DNA of 64,000 nt from Streptomyces hawaiiensis. Its GTDB lineage: Bacteria; Actinomycetota; Actinomycetes; Streptomycetales; Streptomycetaceae. Position numbers and translations under genes: made by a program. The stretch covers positions 7,254,001-7,318,000 of the forward strand of contig NZ_CP021978.1 of NCBI RefSeq assembly GCF_004803895.1, in the 5' to 3' direction. Shown in pieces: positions 1 to 7,976 of this stretch; positions within the stretch are counted from its first letter, which is position 1; each line of letters starts with the position of its first letter. The notes under the pieces were generated by a model. The model searched no databases. It was given only the letters and a program-made list of their open reading frames with translations, and was not told where the DNA came from.

Positions 1-1
1 G

Positions 2-709
2 GCCCGCCGCAGCACTCGCGGGTCCGTCCGCGTCGGCCTGCGCATCGTCGCCCTCGGCGCGACCGTCACCCTCGGATACAGCGCCGTCCGCATCGGCAAC
101 GTGATCGCCGGCGCCTTCGCCACCTCCCTCGCGGAATGGGAGGGCTTTGCCTGGACCTGCGGCGATGTCGGCGCCATGCTCACGCTGATCGGCTGGCTCG
201 TGCCCACCATCAGCGACCAGGCCCAGAGCGTCCGGTACCGGATCAAGCAGTACCGCAGCTACTACGGCCTGCGCCCCCTATGGCTGGCCTTCTACAGCGA
301 GGCACCCGAGATCGAGCTGCCGATCGACAGGGTCGACCCGGCCCAGCGGCGCCGCTTCCGTCGCATCTCGATCCGGCTCTACCGCCGAGCCGTCGAGATC
401 CGGGACGGCCGGTTCGTGATCCGCCAGTACCTTGACGCCGCCGTCCGCGAGGCCAGCGAAGCCCGTCACCGGGCCCGAGGGCTTCACGGAAAGGATCTGT
501 CCGCGGCCGTCACGGCGGACCAGATCCTCGCCGGAATCGCCGCCAGGGCCGCCGGCGCCCGCCCGGAGCCCGACCAGCTCACCGAGTTCGCCGACTTCGA
601 ACGCCAGACCACCAGGCCCATGGACGACATCGACGCTCTCCTCGACGTCGCCCGCCACCTGCCCCGCCAGCCCGCACGAGCCCCCCACCTTGAGCGAGTC
701 TCCGCATGA
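2..709 (+). CDS. MAB_1171c-type membrane protein (DUF6545), 5'-truncated
   Basis: The reading frame is open to the left edge, so the true start lies outside the window. The visible part holds the end of a hydrophobic region (ALGATVTLGYSAV and VGAMLTLIGWLVP segments) followed by a cytoplasmic, Arg/Glu-rich tail with the LRPLWLAF and LYRRAVEIRDGR motifs that I associate with the C-terminal domain of actinobacterial MAB_1171c-type putative transporters. The stop codon overlaps the next start (ATGA), so it is translationally coupled to the amidase. Function of the family is unknown; in Streptomyces it is often near XRE regulators. Identification is from remembered family motifs. Confidence 0.65.
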   Translation, partial: ARRSTRGSVRVGLRIVALGATVTLGYSAVRIGNVIAGAFATSLAEWEGFAWTCGDVGAMLTLIGWLVPTISDQAQSVRYRIKQYRSYYGLRPLWLAFYSEAPEIELPIDRVDPAQRRRFRRISIRLYRRAVEIRDGRFVIRQYLDAAVREASEARHRARGLHGKDLSAAVTADQILAGIAARAAGARPEPDQLTEFADFERQTTRPMDDIDALLDVARHLPRQPARAPHLERVSA

Positions 710-2154
710 CGAACGACCTCACCCACCAGCCCGCCCACGTCCAGCTCCGGGCCCTGGACCGCGGCGAGATCTCCAGCCGCGAACTGCTCGACTTGCACCT
801 CGCCCAGATAGACGCCAGCCAGATCAACGCCGTCGTCACGCGCGACGACAGCGCGGCCCGAGCCGCCGCGCACGCAGCCGACGAACGCCGCGCTCGCAGC
901 GAGAGCACCGGCGTCCTCAACGGCCTACCCCTCACGATCAAGGACAGCTTCGAGACGGCCGGCCTGCGCACCACCAGCGGCGCCGAAGACCTCGCCGACC
1001 ACGTCCCCACACGCGACGCCGACGCGGTCGCCCGGCTCCGCCACCAAGGTGCCGTCATCATGGGCAAGACCAACACTCCGGCGTACTGCCAGGACCTGCA
1101 CACCGACAACGCCCTCTTCGGCCCCACGCTCAACCCGCACGACCCCAAGCACACCACCGGCGGCTCCTCCGGAGGCCCCGCCGCAGCAGTCGCCGCACAC
1201 CTGACCCCCGCCGACCTCGGCAGCGACCTCGCCGGCTCCCTGCGGCTCCCCGCCCACTACTGCGGCGTCTACGGCCTGCGCCCCACCCACGGACTCATCC
1301 CAGCCCGCGGCCACATCCCCCGCCCGCCGGGATGGATCACCAGCAGCGACATGGTCACCCCCGGCCCCCTGGCCCGCCACCCCCGCGACCTCGACCTGCT
1401 CCTCGCCGCACTGACGACACCGTCACCCGACGAGAACACCCCCTGGCGCGTCACGCTGCCCACGGCGCAGCGCCCGATCGGCCAGCTCCGCGTGGCGGTG
1501 TGGGCCGACGACGCGAGCTGCCCCGTCGACCGCAACATCGCCGATGCTGTCGCCGCCCTCGAAGGGACACTCGCCTCCGCCGGCGCCAGTGTCCACCGCA
1601 CTGCGGGGTCGGTCCGCTTCGCCGAATCCCTCCGCCTCTTCGAGCAGCTCCTCCACGCCACCACGACGGCCGCCACCGACGATGCCGCCGGCGCGGCCGA
1701 ACTCGCCGCCGCCCGTGACCTGCACACGGACGACGCGAGCCCACGGGCCGCCATCCTCCGCCACCGCACGCAGACACACCGCGCCTGGCTCCGCGCCAAC
1801 GAGGAGCGCCTCCGGCTCCAGCAGACGTGGCACCGGTTCTTCACCGACGGTCAGTACGACGTCCTCATTACGCCAGCCGCTCCCACCGCGGCGATCCCAG
1901 CCGGGAGCCGTTCTCTCATGGTCGACGGCGTCGAACGGAGCTTCTTCGACCAGACCGGCTGGGCCAACCTCACCAGCCACATCGGCCTGCCCAGCCTGGT
2001 CATGCCTATTGCGCACGGCGCCGACGGCCTCCCGATCGGTGTGCAGCTCGTAGGACCGGCCTATTCGGACCGGACCCTGCTCGTGATGGCCGAGCACCTC
2101 GCGCTCCTGCTCGGAGGGACGGCCGAGGGCGTCATCGCACCACGGAGCGGATGA
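706..2154 (+). CDS. Amidase signature family hydrolase
   Basis: A 482-residue amidase-signature enzyme that should hydrolyse a C-N amide bond in the cytoplasm. The Ser-cisSer-Lys triad is visible: Lys79 in LTIKDS, cis-Ser154 in the GGSSGG loop, and nucleophile Ser178 in GSDLAGSLRLPA, with spacings of 75 and 24 residues as in known members. The nucleophile loop reads DLAGS where DTGGS is usual, a modest departure. It starts on the ATGA overlap with the upstream membrane-protein gene. It converges with the kinase gene on the other strand, overlapping it by 23 nt. GatA of the tRNA amidotransferase is unlikely because no gatB or gatC is nearby; the substrate cannot be told. Confidence 0.88.
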   Translation: MTNDLTHQPAHVQLRALDRGEISSRELLDLHLAQIDASQINAVVTRDDSAARAAAHAADERRARSESTGVLNGLPLTIKDSFETAGLRTTSGAEDLADHVPTRDADAVARLRHQGAVIMGKTNTPAYCQDLHTDNALFGPTLNPHDPKHTTGGSSGGPAAAVAAHLTPADLGSDLAGSLRLPAHYCGVYGLRPTHGLIPARGHIPRPPGWITSSDMVTPGPLARHPRDLDLLLAALTTPSPDENTPWRVTLPTAQRPIGQLRVAVWADDASCPVDRNIADAVAALEGTLASAGASVHRTAGSVRFAESLRLFEQLLHATTTAATDDAAGAAELAAARDLHTDDASPRAAILRHRTQTHRAWLRANEERLRLQQTWHRFFTDGQYDVLITPAAPTAAIPAGSRSLMVDGVERSFFDQTGWANLTSHIGLPSLVMPIAHGADGLPIGVQLVGPAYSDRTLLVMAEHLALLLGGTAEGVIAPRSG

Positions 2155-2650
2155 CCTCTACGTCACCGTTGTAAGTGACTGCGTCTTCATCGGCGGTAGG
2201 CGGTTCGAACCGAGCGAAGAAGTCGTCCAAGGCTTCGGGAGTGACGGTCAAGGCATTGGCGTCTCGACGCTGGTTGCGTGCCGCCAGGCGCCGCAGGAGG
2301 ACCTCCTTGGACGCTGGCAGGTAGACGAGCAGTGGGCGTCCTCCCACGGCCCGGACGGTCTTCTTCCACTCGTCGCGATCGGAACGACGCCAGAGGCCGT
2401 GGTCGAGGACGATGGACCGGCCGGCGCGCAGCAGCTCCATAAGCTGCGCCCGTACGGTCTCGACCGCGGGTGCCTCGCGCTCGAAATATTCGTGCTCGGG
2501 GTAGTCGACGCCGTACCGGCCATGGAGGCGGTGAACCTCCTCGTCAACGCTGAGACGGACAATGCCCCTCGCGGAGAGGGCCTGTGCAAGGTGCGTCTTG
2601 CCGGAGCCGGTGATCCCGATGAGCAGGACGGCGGTCGACTCGCTCTCGAT
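2132..2650 (-). CDS. P-loop small-molecule kinase (AAA/zeta-like) with no canonical start codon
   Basis: The protein has a clear Walker A (GITGSGKT), then VRLSVDEEVHRLHGRYGVDY and a SIVLDHGLW strand, typical of small P-loop kinases that phosphorylate metabolites or antibiotics (zeta-toxin/shikimate-kinase-like group). In frame upstream of Walker A there is no ATG, GTG or TTG before a TAA at about 2697. The first in-frame ATG (2440) lies after the P-loop and would remove it. A good Shine-Dalgarno (AGGGAG) sits six bases before an ATC codon at 2650, so I place the start there as a rare ATC initiation or a mutated ATG. If ATC does not work, this is a pseudogene. It is the last gene of the minus-strand block, 57 nt after a PhyH gene. 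Confidence 0.6.
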   Translation of the reverse strand: MESESTAVLLIGITGSGKTHLAQALSARGIVRLSVDEEVHRLHGRYGVDYPEHEYFEREAPAVETVRAQLMELLRAGRSIVLDHGLWRRSDRDEWKKTVRAVGGRPLLVYLPASKEVLLRRLAARNQRRDANALTVTPEALDDFFARFEPPTADEDAVTYNGDVEVIRSVVR

Positions 2651-2707
2651 GTCGTGCTCCCTCGTGCTGCTCGTACCGGTGGGGTCGTTGGGGGCTTACC
2701 CCTGGCT

Positions 2708-3559
2708 CTAGCGGCAGTGGGCAACAGACGGGCCGGACTGCCACCACGAGCGCATAGGGGCGGCTCCGCTGCCCTTGGCGAGGGATCCGTCCGGGTGGCG
2801 GTCGGGCAGGCCCAAGAGCTGCTGTTCTATGGAGGTGAGAGCGGGGTCCGCTCGAAGTTCCGTGGCCGGGTCGTCGACGGGGTGGAGCCAGCGATACCCG
2901 TACTGGAGCATCAGGGCGATGCGGGGCCGGCCGGAGAGGTTGATGCCTCCGGTGTGCCAGGTCCGGTTCTCGAAGAGAACTGCGTCGGTTCCGGTGATGT
3001 CGGGGGTGACGGCGCCGGGTGGGTCGATGGCGCCGGCGGGGACGACGGGCTCGTCGGTAAGGCGGTGGCTGCCGGGGAGGAACATGGTCAGCCCGCAGTC
3101 GGGGGTGACGGGGGTGAGGTAGTGGGCGGCTTTGATCGCCATGCGGGGGGTGTGGGGGAAGCCGAGGTCGGCGGTGACGCCGTACATGTCGCGGTGCCAG
3201 CCGTGGCGTCCGGGGATGCGGATGGTGCGGGGCGGGCCGCTGGGCAGGGCGATGAGGTGGGCCGACAGCAGGTGGATGTTCGGGCTGAGGAGCTGGACGA
3301 CGGTGGGCAGGACGGCCGGGTTGGCGAGGAGCGGGAGGAACACAGGGTCGAGGTTGAGGCATCCGCGGAAGCCGTCCTTGCCGTCGCCTCCTCGGTCGCG
3401 GCCTTGGGTGATGTCGCTGGCCAGCAGCTTCTCGGCGGCGGTCAGGAGCCGGTCGCGCAGGTCCGGGGTGATCGCGTCGCGGACGACCGCGTACCCGTCG
3501 CGTTCGAAGGCGTCGATGGTGCCGGCGTCGGGGGCGACGGGTGGGAGCGGGGTGCTCAT
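2708..3559 (-). CDS. Phytanoyl-CoA dioxygenase (PhyH) family oxygenase 1
   Basis: A 283-residue Fe(II)/2-oxoglutarate-dependent oxygenase of the PhyH type. The iron-binding facial triad is visible as His122-x-Asp124 in WHRDMYG and the distal His202 in TWHTGG; the Arg of SGRPR about ten residues later is the likely 2-oxoglutarate carboxylate ligand. This family hydroxylates or halogenates small molecules, often in natural-product pathways. The chosen ATG gives the MSTPLPP start and overlaps the phosphoketolase stop (ATGA at 3556-3559), so the two are translationally coupled. A second PhyH gene lies three genes upstream in the same operon. Substrate unknown. Confidence 0.88.
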   Translation of the reverse strand: MSTPLPPVAPDAGTIDAFERDGYAVVRDAITPDLRDRLLTAAEKLLASDITQGRDRGGDGKDGFRGCLNLDPVFLPLLANPAVLPTVVQLLSPNIHLLSAHLIALPSGPPRTIRIPGRHGWHRDMYGVTADLGFPHTPRMAIKAAHYLTPVTPDCGLTMFLPGSHRLTDEPVVPAGAIDPPGAVTPDITGTDAVLFENRTWHTGGINLSGRPRIALMLQYGYRWLHPVDDPATELRADPALTSIEQQLLGLPDRHPDGSLAKGSGAAPMRSWWQSGPSVAHCR

Positions 3560-5673
3560 GCCGGTATTTCCTTCGGGGTGTTGGTGAGGGTGATGGCGAG
3601 CTGCCACAGGCCGGGGTCGTCGAGGCCGCAGAGCTGGCGGAGGTGGGCCTGGGAGACGGGGCGGCCGGGGTCGCGGTAGCCGAGGACGGTGAGCCGGGGC
3701 CCGGGGTGGCGGCGTCCGAGGAGGGCGTGGATGTCGGCAGGGTGCCCGCTGGTGGCCAGGACGATCGGCGCCCGGGTGCCGAAGTGGCGGGCGAACGCGT
3801 CCGGGGCGAGGGCGAGGGGGCGGGTGCCGTCCTCGGCGAGGGCCGTGAGGTCGTGGACGTGGACGTACCGCAGGCGCAGGTCCGGGCGTTCGGCGCGCAG
3901 CCGCCGGGCGAGGGTGGTCAGGGCCTCGGCGGGCAGGTCGCCGGCGGAGGTGAGGATCAGGTCGGGCTCGCCGGGGCCGGGGTGGGTCAGGTGGGGCCAG
4001 ATCGCGATGCCGTGCCGCAGTTCCTCGTCGAGGGTCTCCAGCGAGTGGTGGACGGTCGTGTGCTTGCCGGCGATGACGATCGTGCACCGGCCGAGTTTGC
4101 GCAGGGCGAAGGTGAGTGCGGCGGCGGTGCGCGCGGGGTCGGCGGGGGTGAGGACGTGGAGCGTGGGGTCGCCGCCGGCCAGAAGTGCCGAGGTGAGGCT
4201 GGGGTTTTGGTGGGTGAGGGTGTTGTGCCAGCCCAGGCTGGTCAGGAGGTAGACAAGGCTGGGCAGTGGGGCGAGCCCGGCGTGCCGACGCACGGACCGG
4301 TGCTTGAGCTGCTGCTGGATGAGGCTGAGGGTGATCGGCGCGAACGCCTCGTAGGTGGCGACGAGGGCGTGCCGGCCGGTCTCCGTGTAGCCCTGGGCCC
4401 AGGCGTGGCACAGCTCCTCGCTGAGCACTTCCACCGCCCACGGCACCGGGCGCCCGTCATCGTCGGTGAGGTCGAGGCGGTTGGAGGGCAGCTCGTCGGG
4501 GCTGAACACGCGGAACGGGCCCTGCTCGGCGCGGGCCCGCAGAACCTCCGGGACCACCTGCGTGAACGGGCGGCCGACGGCGCGGTCGGCGACCTGGGCG
4601 GAGGCGGCGACGCAGCCGCGCGGCGCCGGGAGGCCGTCGGGCTCGGGCCGGGATGAAGGGAGCGCGGGCAGCAGGTGCGGCTGGGGCCGGCCGCTGGAGG
4701 TGAGGAGCTGGTTGGGCTGGTAGGAGGCCAGCCAGTCGGCAAGCGCGTCGAACTCGGCGGGCACACCGGCCGGGTCGCGCAGCGGCGTCTTGTGGACCGC
4801 CGGGGTGCCGGCGAGGTGTGCGGGGGCGCCGTGGCCCTTGTCCAGGGTGAGGACCATGACGCTCGACGGTCCCGGAATGCCCAAGGGCGCGGCGGCGCCG
4901 AGCGCTTCGGCCACCGCCTGGCGGAGCTGGCCGACGTCGTGCCCGTCGCTGTAGACGGGCCGGTGGCCAAGTCCGGTGAAATAGGCGGTGAGTTCGGCGC
5001 GGCTCAGGGTGGACAGCAGGCTCTTGCCGCCCATGCGCAGCCCGTTGAGCAGGACTACGGGGAGAACGGTGCCGTGGTCGCCCGTACCGTGCAGCGCGCG
5101 GGTGGCGAGCCAGGAGGCGGCGGTCGTCCCGGTCTCGCACTCGCCGTCGCCGATCAGGACCACGGTCAGCCGGTGGGGCGCGTCGAGCACGGTGCCTTGC
5201 CCGATCGCGAGGGCGGGGCCGAGCTGGCCTCCGGTGTGCAGGTGGCCGGGGATCATCGGGGTGATCTCCCCGCCGATGTCGGCCCGGGGGAAGCCGGCGA
5301 CGAGTGCGTGCAGTCCGGCCTCGTCCTGGCGCAAGCCTGGGTGGGCGTGGCCGAGTCGGCCGGTGAGGTAGGCGTGGGCGAGGGCGGAGGGGCCGGCGTG
5401 CCCGGCGCCGTGCAGGACGTGCAGCTCGTAGCCGTCGGGGACGGTCGCCTGGAGCGGGCCCAGGGCGGCGAGCATCCGGTTGGCGGGCGGGCACACTCCC
5501 CAGTGGCCGGCCGGTCGCGTCTTGACGTCGGCCGGGGTCAGGGGCCGGGCCAGGCGCGGGTTGTCGCGCAGATAGAGCTGGGCGAGACAGAGGTAGTCGA
5601 GCGCGTCGGCGACGGCGGCCACCGACGCGTCGGGCACCAGGCGGTTCGTCCGACGGGCGAGGTCACCCCACAT
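3556..5673 (-). CDS. Divergent phosphoketolase (XFP-like, thiamine diphosphate enzyme)
   Basis: 705 residues, shorter than the usual roughly 790 of xylulose-5-phosphate/fructose-6-phosphate phosphoketolases. Family hallmarks remain: HGAGHAGPS near the N-terminus, GHLHTGGQLGPAL and VVLIGDGECETG (ThDP/Mg binding), VLPVVLLNG, HKTPL and the FSPDELPSNRLDL block. Phosphoketolases split a ketose phosphate to acetyl phosphate and an aldose phosphate. The changes around the active-site glycines and the lack of the usual N-terminal extension suggest a specialised role in this operon rather than central metabolism. Good ribosome site (AGGAGG, five bases before ATG). It overlaps the YrdC-like gene by 11 nt and PhyH 1 by 4 nt. 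Confidence 0.85.
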   Translation of the reverse strand: MWGDLARRTNRLVPDASVAAVADALDYLCLAQLYLRDNPRLARPLTPADVKTRPAGHWGVCPPANRMLAALGPLQATVPDGYELHVLHGAGHAGPSALAHAYLTGRLGHAHPGLRQDEAGLHALVAGFPRADIGGEITPMIPGHLHTGGQLGPALAIGQGTVLDAPHRLTVVLIGDGECETGTTAASWLATRALHGTGDHGTVLPVVLLNGLRMGGKSLLSTLSRAELTAYFTGLGHRPVYSDGHDVGQLRQAVAEALGAAAPLGIPGPSSVMVLTLDKGHGAPAHLAGTPAVHKTPLRDPAGVPAEFDALADWLASYQPNQLLTSSGRPQPHLLPALPSSRPEPDGLPAPRGCVAASAQVADRAVGRPFTQVVPEVLRARAEQGPFRVFSPDELPSNRLDLTDDDGRPVPWAVEVLSEELCHAWAQGYTETGRHALVATYEAFAPITLSLIQQQLKHRSVRRHAGLAPLPSLVYLLTSLGWHNTLTHQNPSLTSALLAGGDPTLHVLTPADPARTAAALTFALRKLGRCTIVIAGKHTTVHHSLETLDEELRHGIAIWPHLTHPGPGEPDLILTSAGDLPAEALTTLARRLRAERPDLRLRYVHVHDLTALAEDGTRPLALAPDAFARHFGTRAPIVLATSGHPADIHALLGRRHPGPRLTVLGYRDPGRPVSQAHLRQLCGLDDPGLWQLAITLTNTPKEIPA

Positions 5674-6316
5674 GCGGTCCTCCTGTCGGGGCGAGAGCGG
5701 CTTCGACGGCGCGGGCGTGGACGGCGCCCTCCCGCTCCAGGCGCGCTGCGGCGCCCGCGGGGCAGTCGACGATGGTCATGTGCCGGCCGTGCGGGCAGAT
5801 CCCGCCGTCGACGACCGCGGCGATCCCGGCCCTCATGGTCCGCTCGAAGACGGCGACCTGGCCGGCGGTGAGCGCCGGGTGGTCCTTCTCGCCGGCGGCG
5901 GGGGTGGAGATGCTGCACACGGCGGCGGCCAGCGGTTCGCCGGCCAGGGCGACCAGTTGGCCCAGTATTCCGTCGGGGCATCCGACGAGTGCCGGGGAGC
6001 CGACCGCCGCGACAGGCTCCACCGCGGGCTTCCACGGAAGACGCAGCGCGAGGTCCGCCGGCCACAGGCCGCATGTCAGCAGCCGGGCGTCGGCGCTCAG
6101 GTCGAACAGGATCTCGGCCGTGGCCGGGGAATCGAGCACGAGCAACAGCGGCTTGGCGGTGGGACGCTGCTTGGCGCGGAAGACCGCGTTCGTGGCGGCG
6201 GGGTCGGCGGCACGGGCACACAGCATGTACCAGCGGGGGGTGGGCACGGCGACCATCTGTCCGGCGGCCAGGAGCCGGGCCGCGTCGGGGAGCTGGGCGG
6301 GGGTGAGGACGTCCAC
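5663..6316 (-). CDS. Degenerate YrdC/Sua5-like carbamoyl-AMP synthase-fold protein
   Basis: 217 residues, recognisable as YrdC/Sua5 by LLAAGQMVAVPT, FRAKQRPTAKPLLLVL and the strand order. In the known enzymes this fold makes threonylcarbamoyl-AMP for tRNA t6A, or handles carbamoyl-AMP in natural-product enzymes such as TobZ-type carbamoyltransferases. Here the usual PT-x-T-x-YGLG block reads PTPRWYMLC, and the S-x-N nucleotide-binding block reads ISTPAAGE, so two signature motifs are altered. I infer a changed substrate rather than t6A synthesis. The GTG start at 6316 has GGGGAG six bases upstream. It sits 14 nt after PhyH 2 and overlaps the phosphoketolase start. Confidence 0.75.
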   Translation of the reverse strand: MDVLTPAQLPDAARLLAAGQMVAVPTPRWYMLCARAADPAATNAVFRAKQRPTAKPLLLVLDSPATAEILFDLSADARLLTCGLWPADLALRLPWKPAVEPVAAVGSPALVGCPDGILGQLVALAGEPLAAAVCSISTPAAGEKDHPALTAGQVAVFERTMRAGIAAVVDGGICPHGRHMTIVDCPAGAAARLEREGAVHARAVEAALAPTGGPHVG

Positions 6317-6330
6317 GGCGCTCTCCCCTC

Positions 6331-7101
6331 TCACACGGTGCCGGGACGGGCGAGGGCGGCGAGCGCCGGGTACTCCAGCCACGGGTCCGACAGAGCGCGC
6401 CGGGCGAGGTCGGGGTGCTGGGCGTGGCTGACGCGGAAGTACGCCATCACCCTCGGGGTGCTGCTCGCGTTGATGCCGACCCGGTGCGGGACTAAGTGGT
6501 GCATCACGACCACGTCGCCGGGCTCGGCGGTGAGAGCGGTGCCGTCCTGGGCGTCGATGTCGTCGGGAGTCTGGGCCGGCTGCCCCAGGACCCAGTCCGT
6601 GGCGAAGTAGTCGGCCATCCGGTAGTGCCCGCCGGGCACGTAGTGCATAGCGCCGGCGTCTGCGGTGGAGCTGCCGTCCAGGACGACGCCGGCGATGAAG
6701 GTGAACGTGCGTAGGTCGCGCGGTTCCAGGTGGGGGCAGGAGACACCGTCGACGTGCATCCGCTTCACGGGCTGCTGCGCGCCGTGCGGAAGCCGGATCT
6801 GGATCTGCGCCCGGGTGACCGGGGCGGGCCTCGCGGGCCGCAGCAGGTCTCCGGCCAACTCCGCCAGGCCGCTTCGCCGGTACAGGGTGAGGATGTCGGG
6901 GTGCTCCTCCAGCTCGGGGGCGAAGCTGCGTTCGGTGTAAGCGGTGAGCCGCGCGGGGTCGTACGCCTCGGCCAGCCAGCCGCCGACGAGGGCGCGCGCC
7001 TTGGACAGGACGGCGCCGTGGACCAGGCCACGGCGTATGACGACGCCGTCGTCGACGAACCGGCGCCGCTCGTCGTCGCTCCACGTCACAGGACTGGGCA
7101 T
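6331..7101 (-). CDS. Phytanoyl-CoA dioxygenase (PhyH) family oxygenase 2
   Basis: A 256-residue PhyH-type Fe(II)/2-oxoglutarate oxygenase. The metal-binding pair His116-x-Asp118 lies in RMHVDGV and the likely distal ligand is His206 in LVPHRVG, following the typical MHYVPGGHY and EPGDVVVMHH strands. It is only distantly similar to the other PhyH protein of the operon, so the two probably act on different intermediates. The start has a strong GGAAGGAG site seven bases upstream. The gene follows a 10-bp GC hairpin, so it may be partly insulated from the methyltransferase gene before it. Confidence 0.88.
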   Translation of the reverse strand: MPSPVTWSDDERRRFVDDGVVIRRGLVHGAVLSKARALVGGWLAEAYDPARLTAYTERSFAPELEEHPDILTLYRRSGLAELAGDLLRPARPAPVTRAQIQIRLPHGAQQPVKRMHVDGVSCPHLEPRDLRTFTFIAGVVLDGSSTADAGAMHYVPGGHYRMADYFATDWVLGQPAQTPDDIDAQDGTALTAEPGDVVVMHHLVPHRVGINASSTPRVMAYFRVSHAQHPDLARRALSDPWLEYPALAALARPGTV

Positions 7102-7129
7102 GGTGGATCTCCTTCCGGAGGGACACGGG

Positions 7130-7158
7130 GCCGGGGCGGGAAGGGGGGCCGCCCCGGC
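7130..7158 (-). terminator. GC-rich hairpin between methyltransferase and PhyH genes
   Basis: A perfect 10-bp inverted repeat, GCCGGGGCGG and CCGCCCCGGC, separated by 9 nt. It lies just after the methyltransferase stop and before the PhyH 2 ribosome site on the minus strand. There is no T-run, so it may be a Streptomyces-type intrinsic terminator, an attenuator or an mRNA-stabilising stem. Confidence 0.5.
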
Positions 7159-7177
7159 GCGAAGGGGGAGGAGCGGG

Positions 7178-7960
7178 TCAGCCGCGCCGGCCGAGGACGA
7201 TCTGGAAGGAGGCAGGCTCGATCAGGCCGCCGCCGGCGGCGGCGTGCTCGTCGAGCAGAGCCCGGGCGCGGCGCTCGAAGTCGTCGACCCGCTCGCCGAA
7301 CAGCGGCCGGGCGGCGAAGGAGGTCGAGTACAGGTAGCCGATCACCGTCTCGGTGCTCCACTCCCGCTCGACGGCGATGGTGTGCTCCTCGACCTGGCCG
7401 AACGCGGACTCGGCGAGGATCTCGCGGTACGGCCGGTTGTGCGCCGCGTACTTCTTGCCCACTCCGGCCCGCCGCTCCTTGCCCAGGTACTCCTGAATCA
7501 GGGCGCGCAGGGCGTCGGTCCAGGCGGAGCGCGCGGTCCACAGGCTGCCGTCGCCCATGACCGCGACGGTCGCGTCAGGCGCGGTCATGTCCTCCAGACG
7601 CGAAAGCACCACGTCCTGGTCCATCCAGTGGAAGGCGCGGCAGACCGTGACAAGGTCGGCCCGGTAAGAGGCGAGTGGGGTGAACGCCTCGGCCGGAGCG
7701 TTGTGCAGGCGGACAGTGAGCGGCAGCCCGGCGAGCGCCTTGTCGGCCTCGGCGAGCATGCCCGCGTCCTGCTCGACGACGTCGATCTCCGTCATCGCCC
7801 CGGCCAGGGCCAGGGGGACTTGCCCGGTGCCGGACCCGAGGTCGAGCAGGGCCCGGTGCTCCTTGCCGGCCACCCGCTGAGCGAGCAGCTTGACGGCTTC
7901 CGTCGGGATCCCGGGCCGGTAGGCGGCGTAGTACGGGGCGGTGGTGTCGAACTGGCTCAC
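7178..7960 (-). CDS. Class I SAM-dependent methyltransferase
   Basis: 260 residues with a standard Rossmann methyltransferase layout: FDTTAPYYAAYRPG at the N-terminus, SAM motif I LLDLGSGTGQVPLAL, acidic motif II VVEQDAGML, and RADLVTVCRAFHWMD (post-I/motif IV region). This pattern resembles the trans-aconitate/ubiquinone-type small-molecule methyltransferases. I chose the GTG start at 7960 because AGGAG lies nine bases upstream and the family usually begins near the FDTTAP motif. It follows the HAD gene by 16 nt. Acceptor unknown; O-, N- or C-methylation cannot be distinguished. Confidence 0.85.
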   Translation of the reverse strand: MSQFDTTAPYYAAYRPGIPTEAVKLLAQRVAGKEHRALLDLGSGTGQVPLALAGAMTEIDVVEQDAGMLAEADKALAGLPLTVRLHNAPAEAFTPLASYRADLVTVCRAFHWMDQDVVLSRLEDMTAPDATVAVMGDGSLWTARSAWTDALRALIQEYLGKERRAGVGKKYAAHNRPYREILAESAFGQVEEHTIAVEREWSTETVIGYLYSTSFAARPLFGERVDDFERRARALLDEHAAAGGGLIEPASFQIVLGRRG

Positions 7961-7976
7961 GGGGTAGAACTCCTGA

